DNA of 64,000 nt from NCBI GenBank assembly GCA_965206615.1, contig CBDBKI010000005.1, positions 3,410,001-3,474,000 on the forward strand. Direction: 5' to 3'. The stretch's first letter is position 1, and each line of letters starts with the position of its first letter. Positions 1 to 8,714 of this stretch are shown one piece after another. Below the pieces are notes generated by a model. It did no database searches. It worked only from the letters and a program-made list of their open reading frames with translations, and was not told the DNA's origin. Made by a program: the position numbers and the translations under genes. This stretch comes from VXNE01 sp965206615. GTDB lineage: Bacteria > Pseudomonadota > Gammaproteobacteria > Pseudomonadales > Azotimanducaceae.

Positions 1-1
1 C

Positions 2-226
2 AGCGGGCAGTCGATCGAGGAGGTCGTGGACACCGTCGACCGGATCAATCGAGCCGACGAGGAGGGCGTGCGACGCGTGCGCATCCACGCGGTGGGCTTC
101 CCCGTGATCTTTCAGGCAGCACCCAGGCAACAGCAGTCCGCCTACCGGTTCGCCGCCCTCATGCGCGAGCTGACCTACCGCAACAACGGCACTTTCGTGG
201 GGCTCGGAGTCGACGTGCTCGAGTAG
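2..226 (+). CDS. 3' end of an unidentified protein (5' end outside window)
   Basis: The frame is open from the first bases of the window and stops with TAG at 224-226, giving about 74 C-terminal residues. The segment runs from an acidic helix to F-A-A-L-M-R-E-L-T and ends G-T-F-V-G-L. It resembles the tail of a von Willebrand factor A-like domain, where a phrase of this kind follows the last strand, but the fold cannot be confirmed from this piece. An internal ATG at 26 is not a credible start because the same frame continues upstream. It is followed by a possible terminator hairpin. The function is left open. Confidence 0.5.
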   Translation, partial: SGQSIEEVVDTVDRINRADEEGVRRVRIHAVGFPVIFQAAPRQQQSAYRFAALMRELTYRNNGTFVGLGVDVLE

Positions 227-664
227 CGCGCGCCGGCGCGGCGGACCGCTCCGCAAGCGCAGCCGGGCTGCCACCAGCCGCTCTTTTCCAAATAGATTCT
301 TTTTATTGCGTTTGGTTGCTTCCCGTTGCTTTTTCGTGCACGCTACAGTCACTTTCGCCCTGCCCGCGGTGACCGGCGGGCTGTGCGGGATGCTTGAGGC
401 GAGGCCAACGCGTTCCACCGCGTCGCTTCCCACGGACGCCCCGCCAGCTTGCCGTCGCCGCTCCAGGCGGACGCCCCGCGTCAGGCAATCACCCTCCCCC
501 GTCCTGTTATCAGCGCACCGTGGGAATCTGCTTCGGGCATCAGCTCATCGCCCTCGCCGCGCCCGCCAGTTGGCCGGCACGTTCACCCGCGCCCGCGCCG
601 GCCTCCTGGCGACTTGACCGGTACCCGGATTGGCTGCACAGTGAGGCGTAGTCAGGGGAGGACG
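227..664. other. Intergenic stretch with one possible terminator
   Basis: No frame in this 438-base stretch looks like a gene. Around 290-330 it is locally AT-richer (an ATTCTTTTTATTG segment), which could hold the promoter for the lipoprotein pair that follows. The 380-480 part is very GC-rich and reads as composition-driven open frames on both strands. A GGAGG-like site at about 656-662 serves the gene starting at 665. Confidence 0.5.
266..286 (+). terminator. Possible intrinsic terminator
   Basis: A 5-bp stem GGCTG/CAGCC with loop CCAC (266-279) is followed by GCTCTTTT. It lies 40 bases after the TAG of the first gene. The stem and the T run are both short, so this is a weak call. Confidence 0.3.
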
Positions 665-1288
665 ATGCGAACGCCGCTTTCGACAGCGATCCTGACCGCG
701 AGCCTCGCCCTGGGCGGGTGCGGCGGTGCCAACGTGCTGGTTGAGACCACGGTGCCGACGCCGCTGGTCGAACCGCTCCCCATCCACATGGGAGTGCATT
801 TCGACGCCTCGCTGACGGACTACGTCCACGAGGAAGACCTCAAGGACCTCGGCAAGTTCCGTATCGAACTCGGCTCGACTCAAGTTCCGGTGTTCGAGCG
901 CGTGTTCGACGCGATGTTCGCCCGCACGCAACGCGTAGAGTCCATCGACGCGACCGATCTCGGGGTCGACGCGATCATCGTGCCAATGGTCGAAGAGCTG
1001 CAGTTCTCCACACCCTCCCAGACCCGCAGCGACTTCTTCGAGATCTGGATCAAGTACAAGATCGACGTCTACGCGCCCGGGGGCGAACTCCTTGCGAGCT
1101 GGCCCCTGCCGGCATACGGCAAGAGCAACTCGCGCAACTTCGGCTTCATGGAGTCCTCGAACGCACCGGGGCTCAACGAGGCGACGATCTGGGCCCTGCG
1201 CGACGCTGCCGCGCACTTCGCCTTCTACTTCCCGCGGGCTCCCGAGATTCGCGAACTCGCCGCACGGGCAGCGGCGGCCCGCGGCTGA
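665..1288 (+). CDS. Small outer-membrane-type lipoprotein
   Basis: A 207-residue protein with a type II signal peptide: a short charged start, a hydrophobic stretch, then the lipobox L-G-G-C with Cys19 as the lipidated residue. The mature part is an alpha/beta-looking domain without a motif I recognise. It contains conserved-looking acidic and aromatic patches (E-I-W-I-K-Y-K) and no catalytic signature. The ATG at 665 is chosen because it sits just before the signal peptide with GGGAGG upstream; the frame itself is open further upstream without coding character. It overlaps the next lipoprotein gene by one base, so the two are probably cotranscribed. A role in envelope assembly is possible but not shown. 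Confidence 0.75.
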   Translation: MRTPLSTAILTASLALGGCGGANVLVETTVPTPLVEPLPIHMGVHFDASLTDYVHEEDLKDLGKFRIELGSTQVPVFERVFDAMFARTQRVESIDATDLGVDAIIVPMVEELQFSTPSQTRSDFFEIWIKYKIDVYAPGGELLASWPLPAYGKSNSRNFGFMESSNAPGLNEATIWALRDAAAHFAFYFPRAPEIRELAARAAAARG

Positions 1289-1971
1289 TGCGCCCGGCGC
1301 GGACCCGTGCCTGGAGCGTCCTGCTGGCCTGCGCGGCGCTGGCGCTGCTCCCCGGCTGCGTCACGGCCACCGTCCAGGAGGTACGGGAGGCGAACACCGG
1401 TATCGGCGTGGACGACTCGATCGTCATCCTCGGGCGGAAGCACAAGACGCGCGGCGAGACCGAATCCGGTTTCGTCGACTGCGTGAGCCGCGCGGTGGCG
1501 GGCGGCAACGACGACTTCGGCGTGATGTCCGAGCGCGAGTTCGTCGATGCGACGTTCCCGTGGTTCGAGCCGCGCACGGCACCGCTGGACGTCGACGACT
1601 TCTCCAAGGTGGTCGCGCAGCCGCTGCTCGCCGAGCGCATCGAGGAGATCGGCGTGCGCTACCTGGTCTGGATCGAGGGCACGACGCAGCGGACGAGCGA
1701 GTCCGGGACGGTCAACTGCACCATGGTGAGCGGCGGCATCCCTGCCTGTTTCGGTTTCCTCACCTGGGAGAACGACTCCGCCTACGAGGCGTCGGTATGG
1801 GACGTGCACCACGGCATCAACGTGGGCCGCGTGCGGTCCGAAGCCGTGGGAACCAGCTTCATTCCCGCCCTGGTGGTGCCGATCCCGATCGTCGCCCGCG
1901 TGCGCCAGGGCGCCTGCCACAGCCTGTCGGACCAACTCAGGACCTTCCTCGCGGGCGAAACGGAAGCCTGA
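1288..1971 (+). CDS. Small lipoprotein, partner of the preceding gene
   Basis: A 227-residue protein with a clear lipoprotein signal, a hydrophobic run ending L-L-P-G-C near residue 24. The ATG overlaps the last base of the upstream lipoprotein stop, which indicates an operon and probably translational coupling. The mature domain has several Cys residues (D-C-V-S, V-N-C-T, P-A-C-F, G-A-C-H) that could form disulfides in the periplasm. A long stretch P-A-L-V-V-P-I-P-I-V-A resembles a membrane-contacting hairpin. I do not recognise the family. It is probably an envelope protein acting together with its neighbour. Confidence 0.75.
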   Translation: MRPARTRAWSVLLACAALALLPGCVTATVQEVREANTGIGVDDSIVILGRKHKTRGETESGFVDCVSRAVAGGNDDFGVMSEREFVDATFPWFEPRTAPLDVDDFSKVVAQPLLAERIEEIGVRYLVWIEGTTQRTSESGTVNCTMVSGGIPACFGFLTWENDSAYEASVWDVHHGINVGRVRSEAVGTSFIPALVVPIPIVARVRQGACHSLSDQLRTFLAGETEA

Positions 1972-2054
1972 CAGGCCCTCGACAACGGGAAGTGACACTG
2001 CGCACCGAGACGCTGTCGCAAGGGGCTAGCCGCTCCAGCTCCGATAACGCGCCC

Positions 2055-2690
2055 TCAAGCCGGGCGGTTGCGCACCTCCAGCACCTCGCCGCAGGCCCGG
2101 CGCGGATCCGAGGCGTACCACTCCGTGAGCTCGACCTGCCACTTGCGTGAGCAGCGCTCGGCGAACTCGTAGAACGTCGCCCGGCCCGGGTCGGCGATCA
2201 CCACCCGTTCCACGCCGCCGCGCAAGGCGCGGTTGACCAGCAGGGTCATGGGCTGCACGAGACGGTCCCAGAAACAGATGTCGGAGCCGATGAGGACGTC
2301 CTCCTCTCCGAGCCGTCTTGCGGTCAGGCGCTCGAGCCGCTTGTGCAGGGCCGTCACCTGCACGTCGTTGAGGCCGGCCAGCATCTCGAGAAAGGGGAAC
2401 ACGTCCCGGTCGCCGTCCACGCCGGTCGCGCGCGCGCGAAACCTCTTGGCACAGTACACGGCCGCCGCGCCCCACCCGCAGCCGATTTCCATGACACGGG
2501 CGCGTTTCCGCGGCGGTCGGTGCTGCAGGTAGTCCATCAGGACGAAGCTGGACTGCCACGTCTTGTACCCGTGTGACGAGGGCTCGTAGACCTCCCTGAG
2601 GCGCTTGACGAAGCGGTGCTCCGGGGCCAGCAGATAGATGCCATACGCCTGGTAGACGTGTTCTTCCGGCATCTGTTCGAGCTTGGGCAT
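2055..2690 (-). CDS. SAM-dependent methyltransferase (methyltransferase-16-like)
   Basis: A 211-residue class I methyltransferase. Motif I is E-I-G-C-G-W-G-A-A-A at about residues 70-80, followed by G-V-D-G-D at the end of strand 2. A later D-I-C-F-W-D segment corresponds to the region after motif IV in lysine or nicotinamide-type methyltransferases of this size. The start is the ATG at 2690 (M-P-K-L-E-Q); the frame stays open upstream but has no coding character and would run into the next gene's 3' end. It lies downstream of and in the same direction as the broken FG-GAP protein. The substrate is unknown. Confidence 0.75.
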   Translation of the reverse strand: MPKLEQMPEEHVYQAYGIYLLAPEHRFVKRLREVYEPSSHGYKTWQSSFVLMDYLQHRPPRKRARVMEIGCGWGAAAVYCAKRFRARATGVDGDRDVFPFLEMLAGLNDVQVTALHKRLERLTARRLGEEDVLIGSDICFWDRLVQPMTLLVNRALRGGVERVVIADPGRATFYEFAERCSRKWQVELTEWYASDPRRACGEVLEVRNRPA

Positions 2691-2812
2691 GGGGACGACC
2701 GGCGGGGCGTGCAGGCTCGCAGTTTGTCGGATTTCCCGCCCGGGCGGCAAGTCCCGTGCAGTCCTGCTCGAGCCCGCGCGCCGCCACGGATCGGTCGGCC
2801 ACCGCCAGCCCT

Positions 2813-4137
2813 CTACCTGGCCATCAGCACGACCACCCGGTGCGGCCCGGTGGCCGAGGGGTGGTGCAGGACGACATCCTGTTTGCCGTCCCGGTCGAGA
2901 TCGACCAGCCTGGCGTTGCGCTCGTCGGCAGGCACCGCCGCGGGCACGCTGACGGGCTCGGAAGCCAGCAGATCCGCCCCTGGAACGCCCAGGAAGACGG
3001 AGAGTTCCTCCCACTTCTCGCCGGTGACGAGGTCCATGCGACCGTCGCCGTTCACGTCACCGACGAGCACGGTCGGAAAGCGCACGCCGCGCCTGTCGAA
3101 CGGGGCCACGGCGCTGCGGACCCTGCGCCGCACATCGGGGCGCTCGGGGTAACGGCCGTCCCGCAGCCGATAGACCGCGAGGTCGATCGAGACGGAGTTG
3201 CCGATCATCGCCAGCGCCATGCCGCCGAGGCCGGTATTCACCGCACCCATCGCCATGTCCACAGCGCCGTCGCCGTCGAAGTCCAGGTAGCGTTGCGACG
3301 CATAGCCCCACGCCTGCATGCCGATACCGGCGCCAGGCGTCCCGACGAGGGTGTCGGGCGTGGACGGGAACTCGGTACCACCCGGGAGAGTTCGGCCAAA
3401 GTGCACTTGGTAGCGGCCGCGCGCCCGCAGGACGCTGCGGCCGTCGAACGACAGCGTGACCAGATCGGCGCGACCGTCACGGTCGTAGTCCATCTGGTGG
3501 ACGCGGCCGAGATACCAGTGGACGTTCTGCGGCGTGACGCCGACATCCCCGTGACGCCGCGTCTCGCCGTATGCCGTCGCGTCCCTGAACGGCTCCGGGG
3601 GACCGAGCCTCACCGCGTCGACGAAGGAACCGTCGGCGCGTTGGGTAGCTACCCGGAAGCCGTCGACATCGGGGACCAGGAAGTCGTCCCGCCCGTCGCT
3701 GTTGAGGTCGCGCGTGATGTCGAGGTGCGGGACACCGCCGGCCTCCTCTCCGGCGTGAAAATCGAGCGCCAGTGCCACCAGCGATTGTTCGGTCCCCGTG
3801 TCGACGTCGAGTCGGTTCAGCCGTGTCGATACGTGATCAGGTGGTCCCGCCCCCCGGCGCCCGCTACGTCGACGAACAGTACCCCGGGGTCCAGCCGCGC
3901 TTCGCGCACCGCGGCCCAGCCGTCGCCGTCAAACCCGTACACCTGCAACCGCCGCTCGCCGGCGGTCTGCACGCGGACGACCGCGAGTTCCGCCTGCCCC
4001 GGTCCGGTGAAAGACCCCGGCAGGACGGTCTGGCGCTCCGCGGCGCCGGTCACGACCTCGTGGCGCTCGAACAGGTCGACGCCGGGTTGCGCGGCGCTCG
4101 CCGCGGCGCAACCTCCGCCGCAGAGGGCCACCGGCAA
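2813..4137 (-). pseudogene. FG-GAP/VCBS-repeat secreted protein, frameshifted
   Basis: A beta-propeller-type extracellular protein with calcium-binding FG-GAP signatures: D-L-N-S-D-G-R-D-D, D-Y-D-R-D-G-R-A-D, D-F-D-G-D-G-A-V-D, D-V-N-G-D-G-R-M-D and D-L-D-R-D-G-K-Q-D. The N-terminal piece (3817-4137) ends in a TGA after L-I-T-Y-R-H-G. The propeller continues one base out of frame from about 3829, where a single missing base would restore H-G-L-N-R-L-D. Upstream, an in-frame ATG at 4161 is followed after five codons by TGA just before the hydrophobic, Cys-rich signal region. The gene therefore needs at least a frameshift and a nonsense change reversed, or a TTG start at 4137. It is a pseudogene or holds assembly errors. 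Confidence 0.7.
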
Positions 4138-4276
4138 GGCGGTTCAGGCAAGCAGGTTCATGGCAAATCTCGCTACGGCAAGGTCCGGCACAGGGTCCTG
4201 CCGAGGCCCGGAATTTGCAACCGCAATCCGACAAGTGCCAGTATTCCGCCCTCTCGGTACTGCATGACGATACCTC

Positions 4277-5023
4277 ATGGTCCAATCGCAACGCATGGTC
4301 GACGCTCTGAAGCAGGCACTCAAGGCGCACGGCGTCTCATACGCACAGGTGGGAGACCACCTGGAGCTGTCGTTGAGCAGCGTCAAGCGCCTGTTCGCAA
4401 GCGGCGCGCTGTCGCTCGAACGACTCGAGAGCGTGTGCGACCTGGCGGGGCTCGATCTGCTGGAGCTGGCGCGGCTCGCCGACGCGCGCCGACTGCGGGT
4501 GTCGTCGCTCACGACGGACCAGGAGCGCGAGCTGGTCGACGATCCGGCGCTGCTGCTCGTGGCTGTCTGCGCAATGAACCGCTGGTCGTTCGAGAAGATC
4601 CTGGGACGCTATCGACTCGGAGTACCGCAGCTCGTCGCGCTCCTCGCCCGACTCGACCGGATGGGACTGATCGAACTGTTGCCGGGGAACCGCATCCGAC
4701 TGCGGGTCGCACGCAACTTCGCCTGGTTGCCCGACGGACCGATTCATCGCCACTTCGTGGCCCGGGTGCAGAGCGAGTTCCTGTCCGGCGCCTTCGCCCC
4801 GGAACGGGATCTGCATCGCTTCGCCTGGGGCATGGTCTCCGCCGAGTCCGCGACGGTCCTGCGCGCGAAGATGGAGGAACTCATGGACGCGTTCGACGAC
4901 CTCACCCGGGGCGACGAGGTCCGCGCCGGCGACGCCGCCAGCGGCACCTGCCTGCTGGTCGCCCTGCGCCAGTGGGAACCGACCGCTTTCCGGGCGATGC
5001 GACGACCGGTTCCGGCGACATGA
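4277..5023 (+). CDS. XRE-like helix-turn-helix transcriptional regulator
   Basis: A 248-residue protein with an N-terminal Cro/C1-type HTH at about residues 5-60: V-S-Y-A-Q-V-G-D-H-L-E-L-S then S-S-V-K-R-L-F as the recognition helix. A second winged-helix-like segment lies around residues 100-140 (R-Y-R-L-G-V-P-Q-L-V-A-L-L). The C-terminal half is helical without a known ligand-binding signature. It lies 48 bases upstream of pobA in the same direction and divergent from the broken FG-GAP gene, so local control of the aromatic genes is plausible but unproven. Known pobA regulators are of IclR or AraC type, and this protein is neither. Confidence 0.75.
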   Translation: MVQSQRMVDALKQALKAHGVSYAQVGDHLELSLSSVKRLFASGALSLERLESVCDLAGLDLLELARLADARRLRVSSLTTDQERELVDDPALLLVAVCAMNRWSFEKILGRYRLGVPQLVALLARLDRMGLIELLPGNRIRLRVARNFAWLPDGPIHRHFVARVQSEFLSGAFAPERDLHRFAWGMVSAESATVLRAKMEELMDAFDDLTRGDEVRAGDAASGTCLLVALRQWEPTAFRAMRRPVPAT

Positions 5024-5071
5024 TCGGAACGGGCGGCGCCTTCCGCACCCCGCGCAGCAGGCCGAACGCCG

Positions 5072-6256
5072 ATGCCTGATCGCCGCACGCAGGTCGTGAT
5101 CGTCGGCGGCGGGCCGGCCGGGCTTTTGCTGTCCCAGCGGCTGCACCTCGAGGGCATCGAGACGATCCTGCTCGAACGGCAATCCCGAGACCACGTGCTC
5201 GGGCGCATCCGCGCCGGCGTGCTGGAGTGGGGCTCCGTGGAAGTACTCCGGGAATCCGGCGTCGGCGCGCGCATGGATCGCGAAGGCCTCGTGCACGACG
5301 GTTCGGACGTCGTCTGGGGCGGTGCGCATCGGCTGACGATGGATACGGCCCGCTTCGTCGGCCGGCCGATGATGGCCTATGGCCAGACGGGCATCACGGA
5401 AGACCTGTACGAGGCACGGGACGCCGCCGGAGGGACCGTCATCGACCGGGCAGCCAATGTGGCGCTGCATGACGTGGAGGGAGGGAATCCGACCGTCACC
5501 TATGTGCGGGACCGCGAGCGGCACCGCATCGACTGCGACTTCATCGCCGGCTGCGACGGTTTCCATGGCGTCTCCCGGCAGACGATCCCGCCGGCACGGC
5601 GCCGGGAGTTCGAGAAGACCTACCCGTTCGGCTGGCTCGGCATCCTGGCGGAAACGCCGCCGCTGCCGGAGCTGGTCTACGCCAACAGCCCGCACGGCTT
5701 CGCCCTTGCCTCCCAGCGCGGGCCGTCGATGTCCCGCTACTACGTGCAGTGCCCGCTGGACACCGATCTCCGTGACTGGCCGGACGCGCGCTTCTGGACC
5801 GAACTCAAGGCCCGCTATCCGAAGGCCGTAGCGGACGCGATCGTCACCGGCGAGTCCATCGAGAAGTCCATCGCCCCGCTGCGCAGCTTCGTGTCCGAAC
5901 CCATGTCCTGGGGACGCCTCTTTCTTGCCGGCGATGCCGCCCACATCGTGCCGCCTACCGGCGCCAAGGGGCTCAACCTCGCCATCTCGGACGTCTTCTA
6001 CCTGTCCCGCGCCCTCGTCGCCCACTACCGCAACGGCAACGAAGCCGCTTTGGCGTCCTACTCCGACACGGCGCTGCGCCGGGTCTGGGGCGCCGCGCGC
6101 TTCTCCTGGTGGCTGACCCGGCTGCTGCACCGCTTTCCCGAGCAGGAGGCTTTCGACCTGCGCGCCCAGGAGCAGGAACTGCAGCACATGGCCACGTCGG
6201 AGGCCTACATGCGGGCGGTCGGCGAGCAGTACGCGGGCTTGCCGTTCGAGGAATGA
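5072..6256 (+). CDS. pobA: 4-hydroxybenzoate 3-monooxygenase
   Basis: This flavoprotein hydroxylates 4-hydroxybenzoate to protocatechuate with NAD(P)H and O2. At 394 residues it matches the usual PobA length. Visible motifs are the N-terminal FAD-binding G-G-G-P-A-G-L at about residues 10-16, the E-R-Q-S-R-D region, the central G-C-D-G-F-H-G (DG motif) near residue 157 and the second FAD motif G-D-A-A-H-I-V-P-P-T-G-A-K-G near residue 285. The end Y-A-G-L-P-F-E-E is intact. It provides the substrate for LigAB encoded 3 kb downstream on the other strand. The MBL-fold gene follows 23 bases later in the same direction. Confidence 0.93.
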   Translation: MPDRRTQVVIVGGGPAGLLLSQRLHLEGIETILLERQSRDHVLGRIRAGVLEWGSVEVLRESGVGARMDREGLVHDGSDVVWGGAHRLTMDTARFVGRPMMAYGQTGITEDLYEARDAAGGTVIDRAANVALHDVEGGNPTVTYVRDRERHRIDCDFIAGCDGFHGVSRQTIPPARRREFEKTYPFGWLGILAETPPLPELVYANSPHGFALASQRGPSMSRYYVQCPLDTDLRDWPDARFWTELKARYPKAVADAIVTGESIEKSIAPLRSFVSEPMSWGRLFLAGDAAHIVPPTGAKGLNLAISDVFYLSRALVAHYRNGNEAALASYSDTALRRVWGAARFSWWLTRLLHRFPEQEAFDLRAQEQELQHMATSEAYMRAVGEQYAGLPFEE

Positions 6257-6279
6257 CCGTTGAGAAAGGAAAGACTGAC

Positions 6280-7674
6280 ATGACCAGACCCCTATTCCGC
6301 CAGATCTGGCGCACGACTCTGGCGGCGGCCGCTCTGGCGTCCGTGGCCGCCCACGGGGCCGGGGCGCCTGCCCGGACCGACGCCGAACGCCTCCTGATGG
6401 AGCGCAACGCCGAGTTCGAACAGGGCGTGATCGAGGTCGCCGAAGGGGTCTATACCGCCGTCGGATTCGGCGTCTCGCCGAGTTCGATGATCGTCGGCGA
6501 CACAGGCGTCGTGATCGTCGACACGCAGATCGACGCGCCCGCCGCGCGCGGCGCCCTGGCCGCCTTCCGCGAGATCACCGAGCTCCCGGTGGCGGCGATC
6601 TTGCTCACCCACGGGCACCCGGACCACACCGGCGGCGTCTCCGTGTTCGCGGCGGCCGGGATGCCCGAGATCTGGGCGGGCCCCGACTTCGGACACGAGG
6701 CCCGCTGGGGGACCGAGGCGGGCCTGACGGTGCAGCGCCTGCGCGGCGTCCGACAGGCCGGTCGCCTCCTGCCTCCCGCGCAGCGCATCAACAACGGCGT
6801 CGCCCGGGCCTACCGGCCGGAGTTCCGCGGGCCCGCCTCCAGGCCGGGCGTCACACCGACCCACTTCGTCACCGAGCCGCGCCGCCGAATCGACGTCGCC
6901 GGCATCCGCCTGGACCTGGTGGCGGCGCCGGGCGAAACATCCGACCAGCTTTTCGTCTGGTATCCGGAACGCGAAGTGCTGTTCGCCGGCGACAACTTCT
7001 ACAAGTCCTGGCCCAACCTCTACGCGATTCGCGGCACCGCCTATCGCGACGTGCAGGCGTGGGCCGCCAGCCTCGACGCCATGCTGGCCGAGAACCCCGC
7101 CCATCTCGTCGGCGGACACACACGGCCCGTGCTCGGTCGCGAGCGCGTCCGGGAAGTGCTGACGCACTACCGGGACGGGATCCGCTCGGTCTTCGAGCAA
7201 ACGATCGCGGGCATGAACCGGGGCCTGACGCCGGACGAGCTCGTCGAGGTCGTCGCCCTGCCACCGGAACTCGCCGACCTCGACTACCTCCGGCCGTACT
7301 ACGGCAACGTCGCGTGGGCGGTCCGCTCGATCTTCGACGGCTATCTCGGCTGGTTCGACGGCAACCCGACATCGCTCTTTCCCCTGTCCCCGGCCGAAGA
7401 GGCGTCGCGGGTGGCGGACCTCGCCGGCGGTGTCGACGTCCTGCGCGAGCGCGCGGCGGCCGCGCTCGCCACGGACCCGCAGTGGACCGCGGAGCTCTGC
7501 GACCGCCTGCTGGCGCTGGATCCCGGCGACACGGATGCCATGGAACTCAAGGCGGATGCCCTCGAAGCCCTCGCGCGCCCCCTGCTCACCACGACGGCCA
7601 GGAACTACCACCTGACCGTGGCGATGCAGTTGCGCGCGCGGGCGCGGGGGCAGGCGCCGGGGCCGCCGCGATGA
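6280..7674 (+). CDS. Metallo-beta-lactamase-fold hydrolase, alkylsulfatase-like
   Basis: A 464-residue protein starting at the ATG at 6280 with A-G-A-A-A-G-G-A just upstream. An N-terminal hydrophobic, Ala-rich segment (residues 8-28) looks like a signal peptide, so it is probably periplasmic. The dinuclear-metal motif T-H-G-H-P-D-H-T-G-G is at about residues 108-117, further metal-site candidates are G-D-N-F and G-G-H-T-R-P, and a C-terminal segment L-F-P-L-S-P-A-E-E-A matches the alkylsulfatase dimerisation region. The C-terminal SCP2-like domain of full-length SdsA-type enzymes is missing. Its place beside pobA suggests release of an aromatic or alkyl precursor from an ester or sulfate, but the substrate cannot be told. 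The stop overlaps the next ATG. Confidence 0.8.
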   Translation: MTRPLFRQIWRTTLAAAALASVAAHGAGAPARTDAERLLMERNAEFEQGVIEVAEGVYTAVGFGVSPSSMIVGDTGVVIVDTQIDAPAARGALAAFREITELPVAAILLTHGHPDHTGGVSVFAAAGMPEIWAGPDFGHEARWGTEAGLTVQRLRGVRQAGRLLPPAQRINNGVARAYRPEFRGPASRPGVTPTHFVTEPRRRIDVAGIRLDLVAAPGETSDQLFVWYPEREVLFAGDNFYKSWPNLYAIRGTAYRDVQAWAASLDAMLAENPAHLVGGHTRPVLGRERVREVLTHYRDGIRSVFEQTIAGMNRGLTPDELVEVVALPPELADLDYLRPYYGNVAWAVRSIFDGYLGWFDGNPTSLFPLSPAEEASRVADLAGGVDVLRERAAAALATDPQWTAELCDRLLALDPGDTDAMELKADALEALARPLLTTTARNYHLTVAMQLRARARGQAPGPPR

Positions 7675-7847
7675 GACTGCGCTGGACCTACGCACTGGCC
7701 GTGCTGGCGCTGTTCCTGTTCCTGGCGATCGGCACGCCGGCGTGGCCCGAACTCCTCGCGCTGCCGCTCGCGGGTCCCGTCAACCTCGGCATGGCCGTGT
7801 ACGCCGTGCTCCTGGTCGGTACGCCCGTCCTCGCTTTCGTCGTTTAA
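7671..7847 (+). pseudogene. Truncated small membrane protein (DUF485/YjcH-like start)
   Basis: A 58-residue frame starts at an ATG overlapping the preceding stop (ATGA). It encodes two hydrophobic helices: residues 7-27 and 36-58. The P-L-A-G-P-V-N-L-G-M segment between them is like the DUF485 partner of acetate-type sodium:solute symporters. It ends in TAA after V-L-A-F-V-V, without the Y-V-R-R-A-N end of that family. The same reading frame then continues directly into the C-terminal half of an ActP-like permease, so this looks like the left side of a deletion that fused the two genes. Confidence 0.5.
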
Positions 7848-8711
7848 CTGACGCGGCCCGGCGGGCTTGGGCTGTCGACCCTGTCCGCGCTGTCCCTGGG
7901 GATCACGCTGTGCTTCGGCCTGGGCGGGTCGCCGCACATCCTGATGCGCTTCTTCACGGTGCCAGATGCCGCCGCGGCGCGGCTGTCCGCGGGGGTGGCC
8001 CTCGGCGCCATCGCGATCGTCAATCTCGCGATCTTCTTCGTGATCGGCGTCGCCGCGGTCGCCCTGGTCAAGGACAACCCGGCCTACCTCGACCCGTCCG
8101 GGCAGGTGATCGGCGGTACGAACATGGTCAGCATCCACCTCGCCCAGGCGGTCGGCGGAGAGGTCTTCTTCGGCATCATCGCGGCGGTGGCGTTCGCCAC
8201 GATCCTCGCCGTCGTCGCGGGCCTCACCCTGGCGTCGGTGTCCGCCATCTCCCACGACCTCTACGCGAAGGCCATCCGGCGCGGCGCGGTCAGCGAGCGG
8301 GAGCAACTGCGCGTGTCCCGCATCGCGGCAGTGGGCCTCGGGGTCGGGGTCGCGTTCCTCGGCGTCCTGTTCGAGAAGCAGAACATCGCCTACCTGGTCT
8401 CGCTGACGCTGGCGATCGGCGCGTCGACCAACTTCCCGTTGCTGATGCTCTCGATCTACTGGCGCGGATTCACGACGCGCGGCGCCGTCGCCGGCGGAGT
8501 CGTCGGGCTCGTCACGGCCATCGTGCTCATGGTCCTCGGGCCGGCGGTGTGGGTGGGCGTGCTCGGCAACGACCGCCCGATCTTCCCGGAGGCCTATCCC
8601 GGCCTGTACGCGATCCTCGCCGCGTTTGCGACGATGTTCGCCGTCTCGAAGCTCGACCGCTCCGCGCAGGCGGCGGAGGACCGGGCCCGCTTTTCCGTCA
8701 TGGGGACCTGA
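7848..8711 (+). pseudogene. C-terminal half of an ActP-like sodium:solute symporter
   Basis: In the frame immediately after the TAA at 7845-7847 there are 287 residues aligning with the second half of acetate permease ActP: F-G-L-G-G-S-P-H-I-L-M-R-F-F-T-V-P at the start, G-G-T-N-M-V-S-I-H-L-A-Q-A-V-G-G, then A-V-A-F-A-T-I-L-A-V-V-A-G-L-T-L-A and S-H-D-L-Y-A. Roughly six membrane helices remain and the first seven or so are absent. An internal ATG at 7944 could start a fragment only. The partner small subunit upstream is also cut, so one deletion removed the 3' end of one gene and the 5' half of the other. Transport activity is unlikely. Confidence 0.75.
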
Positions 8712-8714
8712 CGG

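Noticed and set aside
4144..4161. The in-frame TGA in the FG-GAP signal region as a second selenocysteine codon.
   Set aside because: It lies in a signal-peptide stretch where no redox motif is expected, and the same gene has another frameshift. A nonsense change or sequencing error is simpler.
2756..4267. A plus-strand open frame of about 500 codons opposite the FG-GAP gene.
   Set aside because: The minus strand has five FG-GAP calcium motifs. The plus-strand product is low-complexity.
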